A stretch of 64,000 nucleotides of DNA, from the NCBI RefSeq assembly GCF_051401765.1, contig NC_135068.1, positions 434,001 to 498,000 on the forward strand, read 5' to 3'. The notes below the pieces were generated by a model. The model was not told where the DNA came from. It saw only the letters and a program-made list of their open reading frames with translations, and did no database searches. The position numbers were made by a program, and so were the translations under genes. Below are positions 11,972 through 24,575 of this stretch, in pieces (position 1 is the first letter of the stretch; each line of letters begins with the position of its first letter). This stretch comes from Calliopsis andreniformis (lineage: Eukaryota; Arthropoda; Insecta; Hymenoptera; Andrenidae).

Positions 11972-13420
11972 CGGTGGAGCAACGCCCTAGAGTGAAGCCT
12001 AACTTGCCCGGAACGTAGAAATGACCATTACTTTGACATCCGCTGCATCTGCTCCTGTCATACGTTCGCAAACCTGTTGTATTTATTTTGTATTTTAATC
12101 ATGTGGCGATGATTTCTAAGGTCCAACCTCATTCACCTGGAGAGGCAACACGCTAGAGCGAAGCCTAGGTTGCCCGGAACGTAGAAATGACCATTACTTT
12201 CACACTGGTTGCAATTATTCATTTTATACAATGGGAAATCTGTTGTATTTATATTGTATTTTATGCTTCTGGCGTTGACTCCTAAGGCCCGAACTATTCG
12301 ATCTGGTGGAGCAACGCCATGGAGTGAAGCCTAGCTAGCCCGGAACGTAGAAATGACTATTACTTTGATATCCGCTGCATCTGCTCATATCATACGTGCG
12401 CAAACCTGTTGTATTTATTTTGTATTTTAATCATGTGGCGATGATTTCTAAGGACCAAACTCATCCATCTGGTGAAACAACGCGCTTGGTTGAAGCCTAG
12501 GTTGCCCCGAACGTGGAAATTAACTTTACGTTCACACTGGTAGCAATTATTCCTCTTATACGATTGAAAATCTGCTGTATGTATATTGTATTTTAATCCT
12601 CTGGCGTTAATCTCTGAGGTCCCAACTCATTCACCTGGCGAGGCAACACCCCAGAGCGAAGGCTAAGTTGCCCCGAACGTAGAAATGACCATTACTTTCG
12701 CACTGGTTGCAATTATTCCTTTTATGCGATGGGAAATCTGATCTATTTATGTCGTATTTTAAGCTTCTGGCGTTGGTTTCTAAGGTCCAAACTCACCCAC
12801 CTGGTGGGGCAACACCCTAGAGCGAAGCCTAGGTTGCCCGGAACGTAGAAATGACCATTACTTTCGTACTGGCTGTAATTATGCCTTTTATTCAATTGAA
12901 AAACTGTTGAATTTATATTGTATTTTATGCTTCTAACGTTGACTTCTAAGGCCCAACCTCATCCATCTGGTGAAGCCACGCCCTCCGTTGAAGCCTAGGC
13001 TGCCTGGAACGTAGTAATGACCATTACTTTTGCACTGGTTGCAATTATTACTTTTATACGATGGGAAATCTGTTGTATGTATATCGTATTTTATGCTTCT
13101 GGCGTTTACTTCTAAGGCCCTAACTATTCGATCTGGTGGAGCAACGCCCTAGAGAGAAGCTCAGCTTGCCCGGAACGTAGAAATGACCGTTACTTTCGCA
13201 CTGGTTGCAATTATTCCTTTTATACGATGGGAAATCTGTTGTATTTATTTAGTATTTTATGCTTCTGGAGTTGACTTCTAAGGCCCTAGCTATTCGATCT
13301 GGAGGAGCAACGCCCTAGAGTGAAGCCTAGCTTGCCCGGAACGTAGAAATGACCATTACTTTGGCACCCGTTGCATCTGCCCCTGTCATACGTTCGCAAA
13401 CCTGTTGTATTTATTTAGTA
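11972..13420 (+). repeat. 12-monomer HOR, copy 2 (partial)
   Basis: This follows copy 1 directly, beginning at the same CGGTGGAGCAACGCCCTAGA. It tracks copy 1 until about 13415, where the C monomer ends in TTATTTAGTATTTTAATCAT instead of TTATTGTGTATTTTAATATT. The last three or so monomers of the unit are absent or replaced. Single-base differences include TGATCTATTTATG for TGTTCTATTTATG. Confidence 0.8.
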
Positions 13421-15836
13421 TTTTAATCATGTGGCGATGATTTCTAAGGTCCAACCTCATCCACCTGGTGAGGCAACACGCTAGAGCGAAGCCTAGGTTG
13501 CCCGGAACGTAGAAATGACCATTACTTTCGTACTGGCTGTAATTATGCCTTTTATACGATTGAAAAACTGTTGAATTTATATTGTATTTTATGCTTCTGG
13601 CGTTGACTTCTAAGGCCCTAACTATTCGATCTGGAGGAGCAACGCCCTAGAGTGAAGCCTAGCTTGCCCGGAACGTAGAAATAACCATTACTTTGGCACC
13701 CGTTGCATCTGCCCCTGTCATACGTTCGCAAACCTGTTGTATTTATTGTGTATTTTAATATTGTGCCGATGATTTCCAAGGCCCAAACTCATCCATCTGG
13801 TGAAGAAACGCCGTTGGTTGTAGCCTGGATTGCCCGGAACGTTGAATTGACCATTACTTTGACATCCGTTGCATCTGCTCCTATCATACGTGCGCAAACC
13901 TGTTGTATTTATTTTGTATTTTAATCATGTGGCGATGATTTCTAAGGACCAAACTCATCCATCTGGTGAAACAACGCGCTTGGTTGAAGCCTAGGTTGCC
14001 CCGAGCGTGGAAATTAACTTTACGTTCACACTGGTAGCAATTATTCCTCTTATACGATTGAAAATCTGCTGTATTTATATTGTATTTTAATCCTCTGGCG
14101 TTAATCTCTGAGGTCCAAACTCATTCACCTGGCGAGGCAACACCCCAGAGCGAAGCCTAAGTTGCCCCGACCGTAGAAATGACCATTACTTTCGCACTGG
14201 TTGCAATTATTCCTTTTATGCGATGGGAAATCTGTTCTATTTATGTCGTATTTTAAGCTTCTGGCGTTGATTTCTAAGGTCCAAACTCATCCTCCTGGTG
14301 GGGCAACACCCTAGAGCGAAGCCTAGGTTGCCCGGAACGTAGAAATGACCATTACTTTCGTACTGGCTGTAATTATGCCTTTTATTCAATTGAAAAACTG
14401 TTGAATTTATATTGTATTTTATGCTTCTGGCGTTGACTTCTAAGGCCCTAACTATTCGATCTGGAGGAGCAACGCCCTAGAGTGAAGCCTAGCTTGCCCG
14501 GAACGTAGAAATGGCCATTACTTTGGCACCCGTTGCATCTGCCCCTGTCATACGTTCGCAAACCTGTTGTATTTATTGTGTATTTTAATATTGTGCCGAT
14601 GATTTCCAAGGCCCAAACTCATCCATCTGGTGAAGAATCGCCCTTGGTTGTAGCCTGGGTTGCCCGGAACGTTGAAATGACCTTTGCGTTCAAACTGGTA
14701 GCAATTATTCCTCTTAAACGAATGAAAATCTGCTGTATGTATATTGTATTTTAATCCACTGACGTTGATTGCTAAGGTCCAAACTCATCCACCTGGTGGG
14801 GCAACACCCTAGAGCGAAGCCTAGGTTGCCCGGAACGTAGAAATGACCATTACTTTCGCACTGGTTGCAATTATCCCTTTTATACGATGGGAAATCTGTT
14901 GAATTTAAATTGTATTTTATGCTTCTGGCGTTGACTTCTAAGGCCCTAACTATTCGATCTGGTGGAGCGGCGCCCCAGAGTGAAGCCTAGCTTGCCCGGA
15001 ACGTAGAAGTGACCATTACTTTGACATCCGCTGCATCTGCTCCAATCATACGTGCGCAAACCTGTTGTATTTATTTTGTATTTTAATCATGTGGCGATGA
15101 TTTCTAAGGTCCAAACTCATCCATCTGGTGAAGCAACGAGCTTGGTTGAAGCCTACGTTGCCCGAACGTTGAAATAACCTTTACGATCGCACTGGTAGCA
15201 ATTATTCCTCTTAAACGAATGAAAATCTGCTGTAGTTATATTGTATTTTAATCCTCTGGCGTTGGTTTCTAAGGTCCATACTCATCCACCTGGTGAGGCA
15301 ACACCCTAGAGCGAAGCCTAGGCTGCCCGCACATAGAAATGACCATTAGTTTCGCTCTGGTTGCAATTATTCCTTTTATACGACGGGAAATCTGTTGTAT
15401 TTAGATTGTATTTTATTCATCTGGCGTTGATTTCTAAGGTCCAAACTCATCCACCTGGTGAGACAACGCCCTAGGGCGAAGCCTAGGTTGCCCGTAACGT
15501 AGAAATGACCATTACTTTCACACTGGTTGCTATTATTCATTTTATACAATGGGAAATCTGTTGTATTTATATTGTCTTTTATGCTTCTGGCGTTGACTCC
15601 TAAGGCCCGAACTATTCGATCTGGTGGAGCAACGCCCTGGAGTGAAGCCTAGCTATCCCGGAACGTAGAAATGACTATTACTTTGATATCCGCTGCTTCT
15701 GCTCATATCATACGTGCGCAAACCTGTTGTATTTATTTTGTATTTTAATCATGTGGCGATGATTTCTAAGGACCAAACTCATCCATCTGGTGAAACAACG
15801 CGCTTGGTTGAAGCCTAGGTTGCCCCGAACGTTGAA
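13421..15836 (+). repeat. Mosaic satellite segment, 5-monomer spacing
   Basis: Monomers with GGAGGAGCAACGCCCTAGAG and TTGGCACCCGTTGCATCTGC recur at about 13640 and 14470 (830 bp apart) and again near 16945 and 18105. The A monomers near 14710 and 15210 share the variant CTCTTAAACGAATGAAAA, seen again near 21508. Around 15160 the motif GCCCGAACGTTG is one base short of the usual GCCCGGAACGTTG. Only satellite is seen here. Confidence 0.85.
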
Positions 15837-18800
15837 TTGACCATTACTTTGACATCCGTTGCATCTACTCCTGTCATACGTTCGCAAACCTGTTGTATTT
15901 TTTTGTATTCTAATCATGTGGCAATGATTTCTAAGGCCCAAACTCCTCCATCTGGTGAAGCCACGCGCTTGGTTGAAGCCTGGGTTGCCCGGGACGTTGA
16001 AATGACCTTTACGTTCACACTGGTAACAATTATTCCTCTTATACGATTGAAAATCTGCTGTATTTATATAGTATTTAATGATCCTGACGTTGACTTCTAA
16101 GGCCGTAACTCTTCGATCTGGTGGAGCAACGCCGTAGAGTGAAGGCTAGGATGCCCGGAATGTAGAAATGGCCATTACTTTCACACTGATGGCAATTACT
16201 CCTTTTATTCAATTGAAAAACTGTTGAATTTATATTGTATTTTATGCTTCTGGCGTCGACTTCTAAGGCCCTACTATTCGATCTGGTGGTGCAACGTCCT
16301 AGAGTGAAGTCTAGGTTGCCCAGAACGTAGAAATGACCATTACTTTGACACCCGTTGCATCTGCACCTGTCATACGTTCGCAAAACTGTTCCATTTATTT
16401 TGTATTTCAATCTTGTGGCGATGATTTCTAAGGCCCAAACTCATGCATCTGGTGAAGCAACGACCTTGGTTGAAGAATAGGTTGACCCGAATATTGAAAT
16501 GACCTTTACGTTCACACTGGTAGCAATTATTCCTCTTATACGATTGAAAATCGGCAGTATGTATATTGTATTTTAATCGTCTGGCGTTGATTTCTAAGGT
16601 CCAAACTCATCCACCTGCTGAGGCAACACCCTAGAGCGAAGCCTAAGTTGCCCGGAACGTAGAAATGACCATTACTTTCGCACTGGTTGCAATTATTCCT
16701 TTTATACGATGGGAAATCTGTTGTTTTTATGTTGTATTTTAAGCTTCTGGCGTTGATTTCTAAGGTCCAAACTCATCGACCTGGTGGGGCAACACGCTAC
16801 AGCGAAGCCTAGGTTGCCCGCATCGCAGAAATGAACATTACTTTCGCACTGACTGTAATTATTCCTTTTATTCAATTGACAAACTGTTGAATTTATATTG
16901 TATTTTATGCTTCTGGCGTTGACTTCTAAGGCCCTAACTATTCGATCTGGAGGAGCAACGCCCTAAGGTGAAGCCTAGCTTGCCCGGAACGTAGAAATGA
17001 CCATTACTTTGGCACCCGTTGCATCTGCCCCTGTCATACGTTCGCAAACCTGTTGTATTTATTGTGTATTTTAATATTGTGCCGATGATTTCCAAGGCCC
17101 AAACTCATCCATCTGGTGAAGAAACGCCGTTGGTTGTAGCCTGGATTGCCCGGAACGTTGAATTGACCATTACTTTGACATCCGTTGCATCTGCTCCTGT
17201 CATACGTTCGCAAACCTGTTGTATTTGTTTTGTATTTTAATCATGTGGCAATGATTTCTAATTCCCAAACTCATCCATCTGGTGAAGCAACGCGCTTGGT
17301 TGAAGCCTGGGTTGCCCGGGACGTTGAAATGACCTTTACGTTCACACTGGTAACAATTATTCCTCTTATACGATTGAAAATCTGCTGTATTTATATAGTA
17401 TTTAATGATCCTGACGTTGACTTCTAAGGCCGTAACTCTTCGATCTGGTGGAGCAACGCCGTAGAGTGAAGGCTAGCATGCCCGGAATGTAGAAATGGCC
17501 ATTACTTTCACACTGATGGCAATTACTCCTTTTATTCAATTGAAAAACTGTTGAATTTATATTGTATTTTATGCTTCTGGCGTCGACTTCTAAGGCCCTA
17601 CTATTCGATCTGGTGGTGCAACGTCCTAGAGTGAAGTCTAGGTTGCCCAGAACGTAGAAATGACCATTACTTTGACACCCGTTGCATCTGCACCTGTCAT
17701 ACGTTCGCAAAACTGTTCCATTTATTTTGTATTTCAATCTTGTGGCGATGATTTCTAAGGCCCAAACTCATGCATCTGGTGAAGCAACGACCTTGGTTGA
17801 AGAATAGGTTGACCCGAACATTGAAATGACCTTTACGTTCACACTGGTAGCAATTATTCCTCTTATACGATTGAAAATCGGCAGTATGTATATTGTATTT
17901 TAATCCTCTGGCGTTGATTTCTAAGGTCCAAACTCATCCACCTGCTGAGGCAACACCCTAGAGCGAAGCCTAGGTTGCCCGGAACGTAGAAATGACCATT
18001 ACTTTCGTACTGGCTGTAATTATGCCTTTTATTCAATTGAAAAACTGTTGAATTTATATTGTATTTTATGCTTCTGGCGTTGACTTCTAAGGCCCTAACT
18101 ATTCGATCTGGAGGAGCAACGCCCTAGAGTGAAGCCTAGCTTGCCCGGAACGTAGAAATGACCATTACTTTGGCACCCGTTGCATCTGCCCCTGTCATAC
18201 GTTCGCAAACCTGTTGTATTTATTGTGTATTTTAATATTGTGCCGATGATTTCCAAGGCCCAAACTCATCCATCTGGTGAAGAAACGCCGTTGGTTGTAG
18301 CCTGGATTGCCCGAAACGTTGAATTGACCATTACTTTGACATCCGTTGCATCTGCTCCTGTCATACGTTCGCAAACCTGTTGTATTTGTTTTGCATTTTA
18401 ATCATGTGGCAATGATTTCTAAGGCCCAAACTCATCCATCTGGTGAAGCAACGAGCTTGGTTGAAGCCTGGGTTGCCCGGGACGTTGAAATGACCTTTAC
18501 GTTCACACTGGTAACAATTATTCCTCTTATACGATTGAAAATCTGCTGTATTTATATAGTATTTAATGATCCTGACGTTGACTTCTAAGGCCGTAACTCT
18601 TCGATCTGGTGGAGCAACGCCATAGAGTGAAGGCTAGGATGCCCGGAATGTAGAAATGGCCATTACTTTCACACTGATGGCAATTACTCCTTTTATTCAA
18701 TTGAAAAACTGTTGAATTTATATTGTATTTTATGCTTCTGGCGTCGACTTCTAAGGCCCTACTATTCGATCTGGTGGTGCAACGTCCTAGAGTGAAGTCT

Positions 18801-18860
18801 AGGTTGCCCAGAACGTAGAAATGACCATTACTTTGACACCCGTTGCATCTGTCATACGTT
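15837..18860 (+). repeat. Three related blocks at 8- and 7-monomer spacing
   Basis: A block running C - A' (GCCTGGGTTGCCCGGGACG) - D (GCATGCCCGG or GGATGCCCGGAATG) - C (GTGCAACGTCCTAGAGTGAA) occurs three times, near 15900-16400, 17230-17740 and 18390-18860. The spacings are 1,327 bp (8 monomers) and 1,161 bp (7 monomers). The first two blocks also share the downstream A monomer with ATCGGCAGTATGTATATTG. The third block ends in a C monomer with a 6-bp deletion (see 18841-18870). Confidence 0.85.
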
Positions 18861-18870
18861 CGCAAACCTG
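18841..18870 (+). repeat. C monomer with a 6-bp internal deletion
   Basis: The normal CGTTGCATCTGCTCCTGTCA is read here as CGTTGCATCTGTCATACG, with GCTCCT missing. The deletion is bracketed by CTG / CTCCTG, so slippage between short CTG-like repeats could explain it. It is one of the few indels larger than 1-3 bp that I noticed in the window. Confidence 0.8.
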
Positions 18871-21800
18871 TTGTATTTATTTTGTATTTTAAACATGTGG
18901 CGCAGATTTCTAAGGACCAAACTCATCCATCTGGTGAAGCAACGCGCTTGGTTGAAGCCTAGGTTGCCCGGAACGTTGAAATGACCTTTACGTTCACTCT
19001 GGTAGCAATTATTCCTCTTATACGATCGAAATTCTGCTGTATTTATATTGTATTTTAATACTCTGGCGTTGATTTCTGTGGTCCAAACTCATCCACCTGG
19101 TGAGGTAACACGCTAGAGCGAAGCCTAGGTTGCCCGGAACGTAGAAATGACCATTACTTTCGCACTGGTTGCAATTATTCCTTTTATTCAATTGAAAAAC
19201 TGTTGAATTTATATTGTATTTTATGCTCCTGGCGTTTACTTCTAATGCCCTAGCTCTTCGATCTGGAGGAGTAACGCCGTAGCGTGATGGCTAAGTTGCC
19301 CGGAATGTAGAAATGGCCATTACTTTCAGACTGATGGCAATTACTCCTTTTATTCTATTTAAAAACTGTTGTATTTATTGTGTATTTTATGCTTCTGGCG
19401 TTGCCTTCTAAGGCTCTAACTATTCGATCTGGTGGAGCAACGCCCTGAAGTGAAGCCTAGCTAGACCGGAACGTAGAAATGACCATTACTTTGACATCCG
19501 CTGCATCTGCTCCAATCATACGTGCGCAAACCTGTTGTATTTATTTTGTATTTTAATCATGTGGCGATGATATCTAAGGTCCAAACTCATCCATCTGGTG
19601 AAGCAACGAGCTTGGTTGAAGCCTACGTTGCCCGGAACGTTGAAATAACCTTTACGATCGCACTGGTAGCAATTATTCCCCTTATACGATTGAAAATCTG
19701 CTGTTTTTATATTGTATTTTATGCTCCCGGCGTTGACTTCTAAGGCCCTAACTCTTCGATCTGGTGCAGCAGCACCCGAGAGTGAAGCCTAGCTTGCCGG
19801 GAACGTAGAAATAGCCATTACTTTGACATCCATTGCATCTGCTCCTGTCATACGTTCGCATACCTGTTGTATTTATTTTGTATTTTGATCATGTCGCGAT
19901 GATTTCTCTGTCCCAGACTCATCCATCTGGTGAAGCAACGCCTTTGGTTGAAGCCTAGGTTTCCCAGAACGTTGAAATGACCTTTACATTCATACTGGTA
20001 GCAATTATTCCTCTTATACGATTGAAAATCGGCAGTATGTATATTGTATTTTAATCCTCTGGCGTTGATTTCTAAGGTCCAAACTCATCCACCTGCTGAG
20101 GCAACACCCTAGAACGAAGCCTAGGTTGCCCAGAACGTAGAAATGACCATTACTTTCGCACTGGTTGCAATTATTCCTTTTATACGATGGGAAATCTGTA
20201 GTATTTACATTGAATTTTATGCTTCTGGCGTTGACTTCTAAGGCCCTAACTATCCGATCTGTTGGAGCAGCGCCCTAGAGTGAAGCCTAGCTTGCCCGAA
20301 ACGTAGAAGTGACCATTACTTTCACATCCGTTGCATCTGCTCCTGACATACGTTCGCAGACCTGTTGCATTTATTTTGTATTTTAATCTTGTGGCGATGA
20401 TTTCTAAGGCCCAAACTCATCCATCTGGTGAAGCAACGACCTTGGTTGAAGAATAGGTTGCCCCGAACGTTGAAATGACAATTACTTTCGTACTGGTTGC
20501 AACTATTCCTTTTATACGATGGGAAATCTGTTGCATTTATATTGTATTTTATGCTTCTGGCGTTGACTTCTAAGGCTCTAACTATTCGATATGGTGGAGC
20601 AACGCCCTAGAGTGAAGCCTAGCTTGCCCGGAAAGTAGAAATGACCATTACTTTGACATCCGCTGCATCTGCTCCTGTCATACGTTCGCAAACCTGTTGT
20701 ATTTATTTTGTATTTTAAACATGTGGCGCAGATTTCTAAGGACCAAACTCATCCATCTGGTGAAGCAACGCGCTTGGTTGAAGCCTAGGTTGCCCGGAAC
20801 GTTGAAATGACCTTTACGTTCACTCTGGTAGCAATTATTCCTCTTATACGATCGAAATTCTGCTGTATTTATATTGTATTTTAATTCTCTGGCGTTGATT
20901 TCTGTGGTCCAATCTCATCCACCTGGTGAGGCAACACGCTAGAGCGAAGCCTAGGTTGCCCGGAACGTAGAAATGACCATTACTTTCGCACTGGTTGAAA
21001 TTATTCCTTTTATTCAATTGAAAAACTGTTGAATTTATATTGTATTTTATGCTCCTGGCGTTTACTTCTAATGCCCTAGCTGTTCGATCTGGAGGAGTAA
21101 CGCCGTAGCGTGATGGCTAAGTTGCCCGGAATGTAGAAATGGCCATTACTTTCAGACTGATGGCAATTACTCCTTTTATTCTATTTAAAAACTGTTGTAT
21201 TTATTGTGTATTTTATGCTTCTGGCGTTGACTTCTAAGGCTCTAACTATTCGATCTGGTGGAGCAACGCCCTGAAGTGAAGCCTAGCTAGCCCGGAACGT
21301 AGAAATGACCATTACTTTGACATCCGCTGCATCTGCTCCAATCATACGTGCGCAAACCTGTTGTATTTATTTTGTATTTTAATCATGTGGCGATGATTTC
21401 TAAGGTCCAAACTCATCCATCTGGTGAAGCAACGAGCTTGGTTGAAGCCTACGTTGCCCGGAACGTTGAAATAACCTTTACGATCGCACTGGTAGCAATT
21501 ATTCCTCTTAAACGAATAAAAATCTGCTGTAGTTATATTGTATTTTAATCCTCTGGCGTTGGTTTCTAAGGTCCATACTCATCCACCTGGTGAAGCAACA
21601 CCCTAGAGCGAAGCCTAGGCTGCCCGCACATAGAAATGACTATTACTTTCGCTCTGGTTGGAATTATTCCTTTTATACGACGGGAAATCTGTTGTATTTA
21701 TATTGTATTGTATGCTTCTGGCGTTGACTTCTAAGGCCCTAATTATTCGATCTGGTGGCGCAACGCCCTAGAGTGCAGCCTAGCTTGCCCGGAACGTAGA

Positions 21801-22640
21801 AATGACCATTGCTTTGACACCCGTTGCATCTGCCCCTGTCATACGTTCGCAAACCTGTTGTATTTATTTTGTCTTTTAATCTTGTGACGATGATTTGTAA
21901 GGTCCAAACTCATGCATCTGGTGAGGCAACTCCCTAGAGCGAAGCCTAGGTTGCCCGGAACGTAGAAATGACCATTACTGCCGCACTGGTTGCAATTATT
22001 CCTTTTATACGATGGGAAATCTGTTGTATTTACATTGTATTTTATGCTTCTGACGTTGACTTCTAAGGCCCTAACTATTCGATCTGGTGGAGCAACACCC
22101 TAGAGTGAAGTATAGCTTGCCTGGAACGTAGAAATGACCATTACTTTGACATCCGTTGCATCAGCTCCCGTCATACGTTCGCAAACCTGTTGTATTTATT
22201 TTGAATTTTAATCATGTGGCGATGATTTCTAAGGCCCAAACTCAGCCATCTGGTGAAGCAACGCCCTTGGCTGAAGCCTAGGTTGCCCGGAACGTTGAAA
22301 TGACCTTTACGTTCACACTGGTAGCAATTATTCCTCTTATACGATTGAAAATCAGCTGCATATGCATTGTATTTTATGCTCCTGTCGTTGACTTCTAAGG
22401 CCCTAACTCTTCGATCTGGAGGATCAACGATGCAGAGTGAAGGCTAGGTTGCCCGGAATGTAGGAATGGCCATTACTTCCATACTGATGGCAATTATTCC
22501 TTTTATACGATGGGAAATTCGTTGTATTTATATTGTATTTTATGCTTCTGGCGTTGACTTCTAAGGCCCTAACTAATCTATCTGGTGGTGCAACGCCCTA
22601 GAGTGAAGCCTAGGTTGCCCGGAACGTAGAAATGACCATT
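18861..22640 (+). repeat. Mosaic segment with an 11-monomer duplication
   Basis: About 18861-19685 repeats 1,826 bp downstream at 20687-21511 (11 monomers). Shared private marks are AAACATGTGGCGCAGATTTC, TACGATCGAAATTCTGCTG, GATTTCTGTGGTCCAA, GTAGCGTGATGGCTAAGTTG and GAGCTTGGTTGAAGCCTACG. After 21511 the copy switches to the CTCTTAAACGAATAAAAATC type also seen near 15210. The remaining monomers are ordinary A, B, C and D variants. Confidence 0.85.
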
Positions 22641-23065
22641 ACCTTGACACCCGTTGCATCTACCCCTGTCATACGTTCCGAAACCTGTTGTATTCGTTTT
22701 GTATTTTAATCATGTGCCGCTGATTTCTGAGGCCCAAACTCATCCATCTGGTGAAGCAACGCCCCCGGTTGAAGCCTGGGTTGCCCGGAACGCTGAAATG
22801 ACCTTTACGTCCACACTGGTAGCAATTATTCCTCTTATACGATTGAAAATCTTCTGTATTTATATTGTATTTTAATCCTCTTGCGTTGATTTCTAAGGCT
22901 CAAATCATACGCCTGGTGAGGCAACGCCCTATAGTGAAGCCTAGGTTGCCCGGAACGTAGAAATGACCGTTACTTCCGCACTGGGTGCAATTATTCCTTT
23001 TATACGATGGGAAATCTGTTGCATTTGTATTGTATTTTATGCTTCTGGCGTTGACTTCTAAGGCC
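22641..23065 (+). repeat. Interspersed ~425-bp block, copy 1 of 3
   Basis: A C-A-B block marked by CTACCCCTGTCATACGTTCC, GAAACCTGTTGTATTCGTTT and ATCTTCTGTATTTATATTG. It recurs at about 41051-41475 (18,410 bp away) and 55140-55565 (a further 14,089 bp). The latter two copies also share the next ~90 bp, including GAACGTAGAAAGACCATTAC. Copies separated by satellite of other composition indicate long-range copying and not simple local tandem growth. Confidence 0.8.
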
Positions 23066-23154
23066 TTAGATATTCGATCTGGTGGAGCAACGCCATAGAG
23101 TGAAGTCTTGCTTGCCCGTAACGTAGAAATGTCCATTACTTTGACATCCGTTGC

Positions 23155-24575
23155 ATCTGCTCCTTTCATACGTTCGCAAACCTGTTGTATTTGTTTTGTA
23201 TTTTAATCATGTGGCGATGATTTCTGAGGCCCAAACTCATCGATCTGGTGAAGCAACGCTCTCGGTTGAAGCCTGGCTTGCCCGGAACGCTGAAATGACC
23301 TTTACGTCCACACTTGTAGCAATTATTCTTCTTATACGATTGAAAATCTGCTGTATTTATATTGTATTTTAATTCTCTGGCGTTGACTTCTAAGGCCCAA
23401 ACTATTCGATCTGGTGGAGCAGCGCCCTAGAGTGAGGCCTAGCTTGCCCGGAAGGTAGAAATGACCATTACTTTGACATCCGTTGCATCCCTTCCTGTCG
23501 TACTTTCGCAAACCTGTTGTATTTATTTTGTATTTTAATCATGTGGCAATGATTTCCAAGGCCCAAACTCATGCATCTGGTGAAGCAACGCCGTTGGTTG
23601 AAGCCTAGGATTCCCGGAACGTTGAAATGACCTTTACGTTCACACTGGTAGCAATTATTCCCCTTATACGATTGAAAATCTGCTGTATTTATATTGTATT
23701 TTATGCTCCCGGCGTTGACTTCTAAGGCCCTAACTCTTCGATCTGGTGGAGCAACGCCGTAGAGTGAAGGCTAGGTTGCCCGGAATGTAGAAATGCCCAT
23801 TACTTCCACACTGATGGCAATTACTCCTTTTATTCAATTGAAAAACTGTTGAATTTGTATTGTATTTTATGCTTCTGGCGTTGACTTCTAAGGCCTTAAC
23901 TATTCGATCTGGTGGAGCAACGCCCTAGAGTGAAGCCTTGCTTGCCCGGAACGTAGAAATGACCATTACTTTGACATGCATTGCATCTGCTCCTTTCATA
24001 CGTTCGCAAACCTGATGTATTGATTTTGTATTTTAATCATGTGGCGATGATTTCTAAGGCCCAAACTCATCCATCTGGTGAAGCAACGCCCTTGGCTGAA
24101 GCCTAGGTTGCCCGGAACGTTGAAATGACCTTTACGTTCTCGCTGGTAGCAATTATTCCTCTTATACGATTGAAAATCTGCTGTATTTGTATTGTATTTT
24201 AATCCTCTGGCGTTGACTTCTAAGGCCCAAACTATTCGATCTGGTGGAGCAGCGCCCTAGAGTGAGGCCTAGCTTGCCCGGAAGGTAGAAATGACCATTA
24301 CTTTGACATCCGTTGCATCTCTTCCTGTCGTACTTTCGCAAACCTGTTGTATTTATTTTGTATTTTAATCATGTGGCAATGATTTCTAAGGCCCAAACTC
24401 ATGCATCTGGTGAAGCAACGCCGTTGGTTGAAGCCTAGGATTCCCGGAACGTTGAAATGACCTTTACGTTCACACTGGTAGCAATTATTCCCCTTATACG
24501 ATTGAAAATCTGCTGTATTTATATTGTATTTTATGCTCCCGGCGTTGACTTCTAAGGCCCTAACTCTTCGATCTG
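23155..24575 (+). repeat. ~1.4-kb block duplicated 15.1 kb downstream, copy 1
   Basis: This block matches about 38246-39666 at a constant offset of 15,091 bp, with few differences. Within it, a 5-monomer (830 bp) direct repeat brings back GCAGCGCCCTAGAGTGAGGC and GCCCGGAAGGTAGAAATG at 23396-23460 and 24226-24290. Both features are reproduced in the distant copy (38486 and 39316). Confidence 0.85.
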